Source: Candidatus Iainarchaeum sp.
GTDB lineage: Archaea; Iainarchaeota; Iainarchaeia; Iainarchaeales; JAGVWC01
Reading direction: 5' to 3'
NCBI GenBank assembly: GCA_018304465.1
Contig: JAGVWC010000010.1
Span: forward strand, 62,001-126,000
DNA: 64,000 nucleotides
This document shows positions 39,720-48,968 of the stretch, piece after piece (the first letter of the stretch is position 1; every line of letters starts with the position of its first letter). Made by a program: the position numbers and the translations under genes. The notes below the pieces were generated by a model. That model made no database searches, was not told the DNA's origin, and saw only the letters and a program-made list of their open reading frames with translations.

Positions 39720-40439
39720 ATGAAAAGAATCCTCCGGGTAAAAGCGGATCTGCACACTCCAAAAACCGTGAGCTATAACCTACACTCAAAACGAGGCTAT
39801 GAACCACAAGGAACCAAAGCGTTTGTTCCGTTGGGCACCCGTTTAACCAAAGGCCTGAGTCGCCCAGAAAAAGCCCATCAACTACGCGAACTTGCCGCCA
39901 ATTCAGACTATTTCATCAAACCCGTTAGCAAACGAAATCAAGAAATTCGGAAGTTTTTGACGCAACACGGAGTCCGGGTCGAAAAAATCATTGAAGACCT
40001 CAAAAACGGAACCAGCCTTTTTGAAAAAGAAGGCGCCGAACTGGGTTCCGCCGAAGGAATCCGGTTCTTTAAACGAAACCCAGTCCAATACACCCAAAAA
40101 ATCATCGACTTGGTCGCGCGGCTCATCGTACTCGAAGTCTCCCACACGCATTTGCACGTGGGCAACATTGCCATCACGGAAAAAGGAGACGTCATTTTAT
40201 TGGACTTAAGCCGCGCAACCCTTGCCGGCACCGGAAAACACCGGAAATCCCTTCGAAAAATCGTTGAAAAAATTCACCAGGAAAAAACCACGTTTATCCA
40301 AAGCTTCGTGCTATACGCTTTTCGAACACAACACGACCGTAATCCAACCGAATCCGAGTACATTGAAAAGGCCCGACAAATCGAAGACCAAATCCAAGAA
40401 CGAATGTTCGGGCTTGCCAAAGAATGGAAACTCGCCTAA
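39720..40439 (+). CDS. atypical kinase-like protein
   Basis: A 239-residue protein with a kinase-type catalytic core: THTHLHVGNIAITEKGDVILLDLSRATLAGTG near residues 142-172 gives H-L-H-x-G-N and I-L-L-D-L-S, the equivalents of the catalytic loop and DFG. The N-terminal lobe is unusual and lacks a clear glycine-rich loop. Likely a small-molecule or protein kinase of the RIO/lipopolysaccharide-kinase group, with low certainty. It is followed directly by the duplicated histone leader. Confidence 0.55.
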   Translation: MKRILRVKADLHTPKTVSYNLHSKRGYEPQGTKAFVPLGTRLTKGLSRPEKAHQLRELAANSDYFIKPVSKRNQEIRKFLTQHGVRVEKIIEDLKNGTSLFEKEGAELGSAEGIRFFKRNPVQYTQKIIDLVARLIVLEVSHTHLHVGNIAITEKGDVILLDLSRATLAGTGKHRKSLRKIVEKIHQEKTTFIQSFVLYAFRTQHDRNPTESEYIEKARQIEDQIQERMFGLAKEWKLA

Positions 40440-40449
40440 TTCGCACGAG

Positions 40450-40479
40450 GAGGAAAAAAGGAGGAAGTTCGATGGCAGA
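40450..40479 (+). repeat. 30-base duplicated leader, second copy
   Basis: Identical over 30 bases to 39395-39424 (leader and start of the short histone-fold gene). The frame that starts at this ATG reads MAEMPSILFLFTADCSCARV and ends after 28 codons at a TGA; it does not resemble the histone-fold protein, so only the leader was copied or retained. Confidence 0.75.
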
Positions 40480-40577
40480 AATGCCTTCGATTCTATTTCT
40501 TTTCACTGCAGATTGTTCGTGTGCCCGCGTTGGCATTTTTATTTTTTTTGTCTGAAAATTATTGAATGACTGGTTCG

Positions 40578-40742
40578 TTAGTCCGACTTTGAAGTAAGCA
40601 TAATCAGCCCCACAAAAATCAATACCAGGCCCAGATATAGTGCGACTATCGCGCTCTTGTCCGTAAATAGTATTGTTTCAAGGCCGATACCAATCGTAGT
40701 TAATGCGCTTCCAATTATCCGATTAGTGATTCCTTGTTTCAT
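40578..40742 (-). CDS. small two-helix membrane protein
   Basis: A 54-residue protein starting MKQGITNRIIGSALTTIGIG with two hydrophobic helices, the second AIVALYLGLVLIFVGLIML, and a short polar tail. No family recognised. Starts at ATG 40742, about 30 bases after a TATA-like TTATAAGC region on the minus strand. Confidence 0.5.
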   Translation of the reverse strand: MKQGITNRIIGSALTTIGIGLETILFTDKSAIVALYLGLVLIFVGLIMLTSKSD

Positions 40743-40806
40743 TAAAATACACCCCGATGTATACATTGATTTTACCTTTATAAGCTTATATTCAGAACCA
40801 AAAAAG

Positions 40807-42636
40807 TCATTCTAAAATGCTTGTCAATTTTTGCGTAAAATATGCTGCCTCAATTGGGCACAAAGGAGTATCTTGTGTGAAGGGTTGGTTGGTCATTAAT
40901 TTGCAGTCCCCCAAGAGGTAATTTCTAGCATTCACGCCATCGTTTGCGTAAAAATCAGGCGATCCGAACGAATGCATCATTTCATGCAGCAACACAGGCC
41001 ATAATCGAAATGGTCTTGGTTCGTTGTATTCGGTATATTCTGCGTTAATCACTTGCCCCAAATTTATTTGGGATACAATTACCCCATCTCCCAAATAGAC
41101 TCCCGCAGCGACAACGTTTCTCATAATATTTTTTGTTGTAAGTGATTCGTCTTCCTGACTTATACCATCGGTGGATACTGCAATTACTGTATGAGTATAA
41201 TTGTAATCAGCAATATCGCAAAAATCGAGTATGGTCGATTTGAATGCGGCTGTATCTGAATCGCCAAGCGCGGGGAGAAAGGTTCTTATTTCAGGGGGGG
41301 ATTTGCTGCATCGAACAGCTGTCGTATCGATTTCTATTGGTTTGTTTAAATCCTTGCCTAAAGATAAAATTTTTGTTTTTAACTTACCAATCTGTTCATT
41401 TAACCCCGTCTGAATATGTTCATTCAATGAAGTATTATCGCTCATGTAGACGCCCACGGCTAACAAATTGATGTGTTCAGAGGCACTATTTGGATCGTCA
41501 TTAAAACAGGTGTTTGCTACACACTGCTTGCCTATGCAATCTTCATCGCTTGTACAACCATTGCGACCTAAAGGGACAAACACATTGGGATTGCATATAA
41601 ACATCTGATCGAAATTCTCTAAACCACCAGATTCGGTGATATATGGCCTGTTCGCTATATAGGTTCCACACGAAAAAGTTGGTCGTAGTGAATCAACTAT
41701 CGAAAATGATTGTGAATAATACGGATAAGAAACACCAATCCCGATATTTGAATCAATAATTATTTGCACTAATGAGTTCAAAGTAGCTTTTTCCGTGGGT
41801 AACTGAATATCAACAGCTTTTTTTTCACTGTTTTTTACAAAAATATCTTTTGTGATCAACAAGTATTCCCCATTGTAGGAATGTTGCCCATATTCAATCA
41901 TTGATACCGGATAAAAATAGAATTTCATAGTCAAACCTAAATCTATTCCAAAGTTGTTCACGAGGTTAAATGTTTTTTTCGAGTCGGAGCCTTTGGAGTA
42001 CCACGTTTGGGGATCTATTTCCTCCACATACACGCTATTGCTTTTAGAATAAATTTTTTGTTGGGCAACGTTGTCCACGCAGTTTAAATAATCCGCATTA
42101 TAACATAAACCACCACATACAAGTTTGCAAGATATTGGACTAGAAAAATCGCTTTTTGTAAAAATGTGTAAATCTTCGTCATAGGTATACGTTTTTGGAA
42201 CTGCACACGAAGTGTCAAAGCATACCTCGTTATCCAAACATTGATGCAGAGTTTTTGGCGGATAACCCCGGGTGGTTGCATCGCTACACACGAATGCTTT
42301 TTTTAATCCAGAACACTGGTCTTGACAAGGATTTTGCAAACTAGAATCGTTTTGGTCGGAGTCGACGGACGTTTGGTCATCTATCGCGTCTGGTGCGGTA
42401 GAACTACAAGCACTTATATCGAAATATTTACAATTAGAAGCGCAGCCTAATGTTCCGCCAGAAAAGTTAAAATCAAGGCAATTCCTGCCAGCCAAAAAAT
42501 TTCCGTCACACACTTCACTCCCATCCAGTTCACTATTTCCACAAAGTGACTCTGGCACAGGAGAAAATCCTACTCGGGTACATCCGACTAGAAAGAGAAG
42601 TATTACAATTAGAGCAAAGAAAACAACTTTTTGCAT
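40807..42636 (-). CDS. secreted lipoprotein with metzincin-type metalloprotease motif
   Basis: A 609-residue protein. Signal MQKVVFFALIVILLFLVGC (lipobox LVGC) then Cys-rich segments with Asp/Asn spacing (CGNSELDGSEVCDGNFLAG, CTSDEDCIGKQCVANTC). The C-terminal third holds LLHEMMHSFGSPDFY, an HEXXHxxGxxD metzincin zinc site, so it is a probable surface endopeptidase. ATG at 42636 is preferred over 42696 because of the lipobox position. Monocistronic. Confidence 0.75.
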   Translation of the reverse strand: MQKVVFFALIVILLFLVGCTRVGFSPVPESLCGNSELDGSEVCDGNFLAGRNCLDFNFSGGTLGCASNCKYFDISACSSTAPDAIDDQTSVDSDQNDSSLQNPCQDQCSGLKKAFVCSDATTRGYPPKTLHQCLDNEVCFDTSCAVPKTYTYDEDLHIFTKSDFSSPISCKLVCGGLCYNADYLNCVDNVAQQKIYSKSNSVYVEEIDPQTWYSKGSDSKKTFNLVNNFGIDLGLTMKFYFYPVSMIEYGQHSYNGEYLLITKDIFVKNSEKKAVDIQLPTEKATLNSLVQIIIDSNIGIGVSYPYYSQSFSIVDSLRPTFSCGTYIANRPYITESGGLENFDQMFICNPNVFVPLGRNGCTSDEDCIGKQCVANTCFNDDPNSASEHINLLAVGVYMSDNTSLNEHIQTGLNEQIGKLKTKILSLGKDLNKPIEIDTTAVRCSKSPPEIRTFLPALGDSDTAAFKSTILDFCDIADYNYTHTVIAVSTDGISQEDESLTTKNIMRNVVAAGVYLGDGVIVSQINLGQVINAEYTEYNEPRPFRLWPVLLHEMMHSFGSPDFYANDGVNARNYLLGDCKLMTNQPFTQDTPLCPIEAAYFTQKLTSILE

Positions 42637-42797
42637 TACCTTACTGCGCAGACTATCAATAAAAAGCTGTTGTCTTTTCCGCAATGAGGAGGTCAACTTC
42701 TTATTTTACTTGTTCGTTTTTATCCCAACGCATAAAAATGCGCTCCCAAAAAAATTAATTACTTTTGCCACAAGACAAATTATTTCAAAAAGACAAT

Positions 42798-43340
42798 TCA
42801 CAAAACAAGCCTAGCCAAGGAATAGTAATTGATCTCGTTTTCCGAATCCACGACCGCTTGCAAACAAACCGTGTGCAGATTCTGACTTAAACGCACCATG
42901 CGCGACAACTGCGGCATCGACAGTTTTTCGTTTTGGGTTTTCACGTCCACGACAAACTGCGAATGCGCTTCTCCGGGCTTTTTTCCCCGCGGATACACGC
43001 GAAAATCAAAACCGAACTTGAAACCCGTCTTGATCACGAAACCTTTTTCGCGAAAATCACAATACACCACGAATTTCTTGTAAAAATGCGGTTCGAGTTT
43101 TTCAGCCAACAAAAGCAACTGCCGCGCCGACACCGCTTTGCCGGCTTTTTCGATCTTTAATCGCTCGCGTTCCAGCAAAAACAAGGCCTCGTTCAAATCC
43201 AATACGAGTTCACGGCCTTTGCGTTCCCCGAATCCTTTTTGAAACAACCGATCCAACTCAGACTGGGAACGAACCAACACCTTGTTACCCGTCAATTCGA
43301 TCAAGGCAAGCTTTTTCGAACGCGTTTTCTTTGCGGCCAT
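42798..43340 (-). CDS. endA: tRNA-splicing endonuclease
   Basis: A 180-residue protein, the length of the homotetrameric archaeal enzyme that cleaves introns at bulge-helix-bulge motifs. The catalytic triad is visible: Tyr in FDFRVYPRG, His in GEAHSQFVV and Lys at the C-terminal region preceded by RLSQNLHTVCLQAVV (general region). The Lys residue itself is not certain by eye. ATG at 43340; the trpS gene starts divergently at 43416. Confidence 0.88.
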   Translation of the reverse strand: MAAKKTRSKKLALIELTGNKVLVRSQSELDRLFQKGFGERKGRELVLDLNEALFLLERERLKIEKAGKAVSARQLLLLAEKLEPHFYKKFVVYCDFREKGFVIKTGFKFGFDFRVYPRGKKPGEAHSQFVVDVKTQNEKLSMPQLSRMVRLSQNLHTVCLQAVVDSENEINYYSLARLVL

Positions 43341-43415
43341 CCTATATAGCAACTTCAATTGAACCTTAAAAACCCATGCGTTTTAAAAAACCTCGATTCC
43401 TTGAATAGTCCTATC

Positions 43416-44513
43416 ATGAAACCCGAAGAAAACGCGATTGACGCGTGGAGCAACCAAGCCATCACCGATTACGACCACGTCTTCAAAGAATTCGGATTAA
43501 AACCGTTTCCAAAAACAATGGCAACCGAACTAAACCATTATTTGTTTGAACGCGGCATCATTATCGCGCACCGCGACTTTGACAAGATATTCGAACGCAT
43601 CCAGAAAAAAAAGCCGTTCATCAACATTACGGGCATCGCGTCCAGCGGACCCTATCACCTCGGGCACAAAGTCGACATCGATTTGTTCGCTTTTTTGAAA
43701 AAAAAAGGAGCCAAAAACTATTTTGCGGTCTGTGACATCGACGGATACGTTTCGCGAAGCGACGCCAAAGTGCCTTCGATGAAAGCCGCCAAGGAATTCG
43801 CGGTTCAAAACACGGCGGACGCGCTGGCCCTGGGACTCGACCCCGAAGACATTTACGTGCAATCCAAAAAACCCAGCCGGTACTACGAGTTTTCGTTTGA
43901 AATCAGCAAAAAAATCACGACCTCGACTTTCGAAGCCATTTACGGACACTTGGACATGGGAAAAATATCCGCGAACTTATTGCAATACGCCGATATTTTG
44001 CACGGACAACTCCCCGAATTCGAAGGAAAAATGCCTTCGGTCACCGGAATCGGCTTGGACCAAGACCCCCATGCCCGCGCGACCCGCGACTTTGTCGAAC
44101 GCCTGCCCTATGAAATGGAAAAACCCTCGTTTTTGTATTTTAAACACCAATCCGGACTCAAGGAAGGAAGCAAAATGAGCGCGTCCGAACCCGACACCGC
44201 GATTTTCCTAAACGATCCCCCCAAAGAAATCGAGCGAAAAATCCAGCGCGCGTTTACGGGCGGAAGACCCACATTGGAAGAACACCGAAAACTCGGCGGC
44301 GTCCTTGAAATCGACAAAGTATTCGAAATGCTCTGGTTCCATTATCCGAACACCAAAGAACTCTTGGCCATCGCCGACGAATTCAAAAGCGGAAAAATGC
44401 TTTCGCGCGAAATGAAACAAATCGCGATCGACTATTTCGTGCCGATGCTTTTAGAACACCAGAAAAAAGCGAAAGAAAACCTCGCCAAAGCCAAAAAAAT
44501 CGTGTACGGATAA
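43416..44513 (+). CDS. trpS: tryptophanyl-tRNA synthetase
   Basis: A 365-residue class Ic synthetase of the archaeal/eukaryotic type. ASSGPYHLGHKVD gives the HIGH-like motif near residue 84, GIGLDQDPHARATRDF and HQSGLKEGSKMSASEPDTAIFL the KMSKS-like loop (KMSAS). It ends one base before the stop of the convergent stress-protein gene. The frame is open to 43359, but that part overlaps the divergent endA region. Confidence 0.95.
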   Translation: MKPEENAIDAWSNQAITDYDHVFKEFGLKPFPKTMATELNHYLFERGIIIAHRDFDKIFERIQKKKPFINITGIASSGPYHLGHKVDIDLFAFLKKKGAKNYFAVCDIDGYVSRSDAKVPSMKAAKEFAVQNTADALALGLDPEDIYVQSKKPSRYYEFSFEISKKITTSTFEAIYGHLDMGKISANLLQYADILHGQLPEFEGKMPSVTGIGLDQDPHARATRDFVERLPYEMEKPSFLYFKHQSGLKEGSKMSASEPDTAIFLNDPPKEIERKIQRAFTGGRPTLEEHRKLGGVLEIDKVFEMLWFHYPNTKELLAIADEFKSGKMLSREMKQIAIDYFVPMLLEHQKKAKENLAKAKKIVYG

Positions 44514-44930
44514 TTATTTTTTCGTTTCGTGCGGAACAATGAGTTCTTCCACTTCGATTTGAGTGGACAACCGCACCTGTTGCACCAGATTCTTGTAATA
44601 TTCGTTTTGCTGACGCACCAAAAAAATATGGCTACAGCGGTTTAATTCCGCCAACTGAACGATTTTCTGGGGAACCCCGCCCCATTCCAAAACGGATTCG
44701 ACTTGTTTTCCCTGAACCGACAAAAACGTGGAAATCTGCTGCATCAACTGGTTCGCGACCCGGATTTCGTTCGTGGTAAACCCGAACGGCCCCACAGATT
44801 CTTTCTGGTCAATCACGGACAATAACACCACACGATCGGCGTCACGACTGGCCTGAACCAAAAAATCAGGCGTATTCTCAAACTTGGACAAAATCGGAAT
44901 CAACACAGAACGCAAATTCGGTTTGGCCAT
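44514..44930 (-). CDS. universal-stress-protein-like protein
   Basis: A 138-residue protein with a Rossmann-like USP layout: RSVLIPILSKFENTPDFLVQAS, DRVVLLSVIDQKE and a helix-strand ending in VEELIVPHE. The G-x2-G-x9-G(S/T) nucleotide motif is not clear, so ATP binding is doubtful. ATG at 44930 with AAAGGATG upstream. It follows the 273-residue gene by 13 bases on the same strand. Confidence 0.6.
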   Translation of the reverse strand: MAKPNLRSVLIPILSKFENTPDFLVQASRDADRVVLLSVIDQKESVGPFGFTTNEIRVANQLMQQISTFLSVQGKQVESVLEWGGVPQKIVQLAELNRCSHIFLVRQQNEYYKNLVQQVRLSTQIEVEELIVPHETKK

Positions 44931-44943
44931 ATGCAGCATCCTT

Positions 44944-45765
44944 TCAATCAATCAGTTTATACAACCCTTTCTTCTTTTCAAACACGAAACCATCGTCTTT
45001 TAGAAACTCGCACAGCGTTCTCGCGAAAAAAACACCGGTCTTTACACCCGCCGCCAACTCTTCCACGGTCGCGGTGGGATGATCGCGGAAAAAATCCATC
45101 GCCAACGGATTAAAATCGCGGTACAAACGGGTTTCGATCACGTAAAACGACCCGTCAAAACTCTTGATGCCCCGCACTTCCCCCGCCTTGATGCGCACAT
45201 ACAATTGCGAACTCGCATCCTTTGCTTCTTTTTCGTTCCGAATAATCACGAAACCGTTTTTGGTCATGGACAAATCATCCGCTGACTTCGGATCCGACAA
45301 ATCTTTTTTCGTTGTAACCTGCGATTCTTTTTTTTCCGGCAACGATCCGGGAGAAACGCGATAAATCTCGTTTTTGTACTTTTCATTCAAACGAAACGGT
45401 TCCACGACGCCTTCCTTTAACAATTCCCGAAACCGCTTCAATTCTTCGGCGGATAACTGCCGCTCAAAAGATCCCACAATGCGCTTGGGAAGAAGCGTCT
45501 TGTCGGAAAGCATCCCCAAAAGCTTTTCATCCAGCGGATTTCCAAAAGAAGACGGTTGCAGCGACAACGAAACGGAAGAATCCAATGGCACCGCCTCAAA
45601 ACCAGGCGCGTTTTTTTCTTTTGCGGCGTCCGAAAACAACACGATAAACCCTTTTTGAGTTGAAACCACTTCAAACGACAAGTAATCGGAAAAACCCAAT
45701 TTTTCCTGATCCTCCAACGAGAAGACCAACACGAACTCTTTTCCACGGCGTTCCAGACGAGCCAT
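44944..45765 (-). CDS. hypothetical protein with possible winged-helix C-terminus
   Basis: A 273-residue protein starting MARLERRGKEFVLVF. The N-terminal 60 residues look like an SH3-like or AbrB-like beta domain; the C-terminal 70 residues (DFFRDHPTATVEELAAGVKTGVFFARTLCEFLKDDGF) look like a winged helix. TATA-like TTTATAAATCC lies about 38 bases upstream of ATG 45765. First gene of an operon with the USP-like gene; divergent from the 45.8 kb gene. Confidence 0.6.
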   Translation of the reverse strand: MARLERRGKEFVLVFSLEDQEKLGFSDYLSFEVVSTQKGFIVLFSDAAKEKNAPGFEAVPLDSSVSLSLQPSSFGNPLDEKLLGMLSDKTLLPKRIVGSFERQLSAEELKRFRELLKEGVVEPFRLNEKYKNEIYRVSPGSLPEKKESQVTTKKDLSDPKSADDLSMTKNGFVIIRNEKEAKDASSQLYVRIKAGEVRGIKSFDGSFYVIETRLYRDFNPLAMDFFRDHPTATVEELAAGVKTGVFFARTLCEFLKDDGFVFEKKKGLYKLID

Positions 45766-45844
45766 CAACACTACTAGTAATAGCCACAAAAAGGATTTAT
45801 AAAGCCGGTTTTTCTTCGCAAACAAATAAAACCACGAAACATCC

Positions 45845-46744
45845 ATGTTTTTCATGCCCCCCAGGTACATGACCCAAAAGTTTCGAAACCACGCGCGTGA
45901 AATCATCGAACAAAGCCGGCGCACCGGCGAAAACGCGTTCCAACAACTCTTCGGAAACGAACACGCCTCCAAAACCCCACATGGAATGTACAAGCAACTA
46001 AAATTACCTCAACACCAAATCGAATTGCTCGAACAAGACCGATTACGACACACCGAATACCCGGACAAAACACGGGAATGGCTCACCTGGATCGCCCGCA
46101 AGCGACTCGAACAAAGAAACGCCGCTTTGAAAAAACAACAACGAACCAAAAAAACAAAAACCCAAAAACAGGGCAAAACCCTGCCACCCAACACCAGGGC
46201 CCCGCGTCGAACCCCTTCGTCCAAAACACCGATTCCAACCGCGCGCATTTCGACTCCCAAAGAACACGCCTTGGACGGTCTTCAAACCGCGCTTGCGGCG
46301 TATAACAAGAATCCCACGCCGGAAAATTTTCGCGCCTTAAACAGTCACCTCACCCACATGCGATCCCACGACCAAGCAGTCGCGGCCACATACGAAGAAC
46401 TTATGGATGAAATTTATCGGCGCGCACATCCGGCGCCCGAAAAGAAAACGGTTTCAAAACCCGTGCAACCCACCCCCAGCCCACGACCTTTCACACCCGT
46501 GGCCGCCCAACAAACTCAACCGGCCCTGTCACCGGTGCGAACACCCGAGGACACCCTGCGCGAAAAATGCAGCGGGGCCATCAGCGCTTTTTTGAAAAAC
46601 CCGAATCTTGACGCTTACGCCGCGATTCAACAAGCCATTGCCACCTTGGCCGCCACCAACCCCACCCAAGCCCAGGCATACCAGACCTACATTGGAAAAG
46701 AAATGTGGCGCCGCGGATGGCTCGAAAGAGATTATAAAAGATAA
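45845..46744 (+). CDS. hypothetical basic protein with Pro-rich linkers
   Basis: A 299-residue protein of three parts: an N-terminal helical region (AREIIEQSRRTGENAFQQLF), a Lys/Thr/Pro-rich linker, and two related helical units near residues 145-190 and 240-285 (AYNKNPTPENFRALNSHL and AFLKNPNLDAYAAIQQAI) that look like tandem copies. No known family. Start at ATG 45845 has AAATAAAA 24 bases upstream; later in-frame ATG codons at 45854 and 45869 are possible. Confidence 0.55.
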   Translation: MFFMPPRYMTQKFRNHAREIIEQSRRTGENAFQQLFGNEHASKTPHGMYKQLKLPQHQIELLEQDRLRHTEYPDKTREWLTWIARKRLEQRNAALKKQQRTKKTKTQKQGKTLPPNTRAPRRTPSSKTPIPTARISTPKEHALDGLQTALAAYNKNPTPENFRALNSHLTHMRSHDQAVAATYEELMDEIYRRAHPAPEKKTVSKPVQPTPSPRPFTPVAAQQTQPALSPVRTPEDTLREKCSGAISAFLKNPNLDAYAAIQQAIATLAATNPTQAQAYQTYIGKEMWRRGWLERDYKR

Positions 46745-46784
46745 AAAAAATAGAAAAAAAAAGAATCGTGGGTTTTACGCCACG
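46743..46784 (-). terminator. hairpin plus T-run terminator of the TFB gene
   Basis: Arms CGTGG / CCACG (46767-46771 and 46780-46784) overlap the end of the TFB gene; on the minus strand a run TTTTTTTTTCTATTTTTTTT follows, the same pattern seen near 9.15 and 16.8 kb. Confidence 0.65.
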
Positions 46785-47683
46785 ACTTCGATGTTCAAAC
46801 GCTTTTTGAGTTCGCGGTAACGATTTCGGATCGTGACTTCGGTCACTCCCGCGACGTTTGCGACTTCTTTTTGCGTTCGGCGCTCTCCTTTCAAAAGGCT
46901 TGCGATGTACACGGCGGCTGCCGCAACACCGGTCGGACCGCGGCCTGAAATCAAACCGTTTCCGATGGCCTTTTCAAGGATCTTTCGGCCTTCTTCCTGC
47001 ACTTCTCCCGACAAGTTCAATTCCGACGCGAAACGCGGAATGTAATAAATCGGGTTGGTCAACGGAACTTCGAGTTTTAACTCGCGCACCAAAAACCGGT
47101 AGGTTCGGCCGATTTCTTTTTTCGTCAAACCGCTTGCTTCCGCCATTTCGTTTAACGTACGCGGAACGTTATACGTCCGGCACACAGTGTACAAAACAGC
47201 CGCAACAACGGCTTCGATGAGTCGACCGCGAATCAAACCTTTCTTGACGGTTTTACGGTACAAGAGCGCGGCCGCTTCGATCAAAGACTCCGGAATATTC
47301 AAGTACGACGCCACACGACGCAACTCCGTCAATGCAATGGAGAGGTTTCGCTGCATGCTCGAACTGATCGACGCGCGTTTATGCCACTTGATCAAGCGAT
47401 ACATCTGCGCCCGGCTTTTGGTCGAAAGCTTGTTTCCGCGAAGATCGGTTCCGCGACGGTCAATCATCGTGACAAGCCCTTTGTTAAGCTTGACGTATTT
47501 CATCGGCGAACCACTGCGCGCGACTTCGTCGAATTGATTCGAATTGAAACTGCGCCACTCTTTTCCGAAATCCACCATGTCGTCGTTGATCACCAGACCG
47601 CAGCTTTGGCAAATCATTTCTCCGCGTTCCTGGTCTCGGACGATCTTGGTGCTTCCGCAATCTGGACACTTTTCTTCTGTCAT
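46775..47683 (-). CDS. tfb: transcription initiation factor IIB
   Basis: A 302-residue TFB. N-terminal zinc ribbon CPDCGSTKIVRD ... CQSCGLVI, the B-reader/linker region FGKEWRSFNSNQFDEVARSGSP, and two cyclin repeats of about 90 residues each (LNIPESLIEAAALLYRK; ASELNLSGEVQEEGRKILEKA), ending with a helix-turn-helix VANVAGVTEVTIRNRYREL that contacts BRE DNA. Recruits RNA polymerase to TBP-bound promoters. Confidence 0.97.
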   Translation of the reverse strand: MTEEKCPDCGSTKIVRDQERGEMICQSCGLVINDDMVDFGKEWRSFNSNQFDEVARSGSPMKYVKLNKGLVTMIDRRGTDLRGNKLSTKSRAQMYRLIKWHKRASISSSMQRNLSIALTELRRVASYLNIPESLIEAAALLYRKTVKKGLIRGRLIEAVVAAVLYTVCRTYNVPRTLNEMAEASGLTKKEIGRTYRFLVRELKLEVPLTNPIYYIPRFASELNLSGEVQEEGRKILEKAIGNGLISGRGPTGVAAAAVYIASLLKGERRTQKEVANVAGVTEVTIRNRYRELKKRLNIEVVA

Positions 47684-47845
47684 AAATTACTTCCCCCTAT
47701 CGCCCAAATTTTACCAAACCCAACGGCGACGGCTGTGAAACGACGTCACCGTAAAAAAAGGGCATTCTATATAAATAGGTGCCTCTGAACTATTTAAACC
47801 TATCGGAAACCGGATAACCGAGGAATAGACCTAAAACGCCCCAGT

Positions 47846-48352
47846 TCACTTCTTTTCGGAAGCGGGCTTTTTGGGTTTGGGGGTTTCCTTTTTGGCTTCT
47901 TTTTTTGCAGCTTTGGATGCTTTGGGTTCCGAAAACGCCTTTTCTTCCGAAGCGGCCAATAAAACGGCATTCACGCCACCGGAATGGCCCGGTCGCGAGG
48001 TAATCCTGACCATGCGAGTTGCGTTCCCCAGTTCGACTTCGACAATGGCGCCACGGGTTAAAATGTTTCGGCGGGCGTATTGACGGTTCGCGTCATTTTG
48101 CCGAACCGTTATAAGGGATCCGACCACGTTTTTCTTGGTTTGGGAATCGGTCACCGTGACTTTGTTGGCCAATAAATGCTTGATTTTGGTGTTTCCACCG
48201 AGCGAAGAAAGGGTTTTTTTGCGGTCTTGGGGAGCGATTTTGGTTTCGGAAAAAACGCCGCCTTTTTCGGATTCTTTCTTATCGCGTGCGTTCACGCTGT
48301 TGTTTAGTCCGCCGCTGGGCTTGCGAAGAGACGGTTTATCCCAATTAACCAT
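47846..48352 (-). CDS. rps8e: 30S ribosomal protein S8e
   Basis: A 168-residue S8e. RKKTLSSLGGNTKIKHLLANKVTVTDSQTKKNVVGSLITV, NDANRQYARRNILTRGAIVEVELG and RITSRPGHSGGVNAVLL form the conserved core; the C-terminal 35 residues are a Lys/Ala/Pro-rich extension absent from most archaeal S8e. GGAGGAAATGGA precedes the ATG. Head-to-head with the Cgi121 gene. Confidence 0.92.
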   Translation of the reverse strand: MVNWDKPSLRKPSGGLNNSVNARDKKESEKGGVFSETKIAPQDRKKTLSSLGGNTKIKHLLANKVTVTDSQTKKNVVGSLITVRQNDANRQYARRNILTRGAIVEVELGNATRMVRITSRPGHSGGVNAVLLAASEEKAFSEPKASKAAKKEAKKETPKPKKPASEKK

Positions 48353-48400
48353 TCCATTTCCTCCAAAAACGCTTTTTAATCCATTATTCTGTCAATTAAT

Positions 48401-48964
48401 ATGATGAAAATCCAAAAACTGGAAAACGGGTTTCTCGGCATTGAAACCGGAACCACTACTATTAAAGAACCTGACAGCGTTCTTAAAAAGCTTTCTTTGA
48501 TTAAAGGCGCTTCAGACGCCTGGATTCAGGGGTTTTCGACCCGCCGGGTACTAAACGAGATCCATATCGGATTTGCCGCATATCAAACCAACGTGGCCAT
48601 TTGGCGGAAACGCTGTTTTTCTCCGGTTCCGGCATTGGATTTTTTGATTCGCTTGTCTGGACAAAAACAAGTCACCCACGCGATACGGGATTTTGGAATC
48701 AAAGAAGGCGCGCGACAACCCACGGGAATCGTGGCGTTTGCACTGGACAAAACCGATTGCCGACGCATGATCAACGAAGGGATTGTCGCCTTGGATTTGA
48801 AACCGGAAAAAAGACACGTTCCTTCGAAAGAACAATTGGAAGAAATCCGGCAATACTTCTACATAACTCGTTTTGCCTCGGAACGTTTTCCCCCCTCCGC
48901 AAAAACCCGTTTCACCGAATCCACGATCCTCGAAAAAATCGCTTTGCTGGAACTGGAGCACTAA
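48401..48964 (+). CDS. cgi121: KEOPS complex subunit Cgi121
   Basis: A 187-residue Cgi121/TPRKB-like protein. RRVLNEIHIGFAAYQTNVAIWRK and LDFLIRLSGQKQVTHAIRDFGIKEG are the conserved helix and loop of the family. KEOPS installs t6A at tRNA position 37, and Cgi121 binds the tRNA 3' CCA end. ATG at 48401 (or 48404) is 27 bases after a TTTTTAAT box, a leaderless start. Confidence 0.85.
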   Translation: MMKIQKLENGFLGIETGTTTIKEPDSVLKKLSLIKGASDAWIQGFSTRRVLNEIHIGFAAYQTNVAIWRKRCFSPVPALDFLIRLSGQKQVTHAIRDFGIKEGARQPTGIVAFALDKTDCRRMINEGIVALDLKPEKRHVPSKEQLEEIRQYFYITRFASERFPPSAKTRFTESTILEKIALLELEH

Positions 48965-48968
48965 CCCC

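Noticed and set aside
40472-40558. 28-codon gene after the duplicated leader
   Set aside because: It has a strong Shine-Dalgarno sequence, but the peptide shows no pattern and no sign of conservation; more likely a by-product of the duplication.
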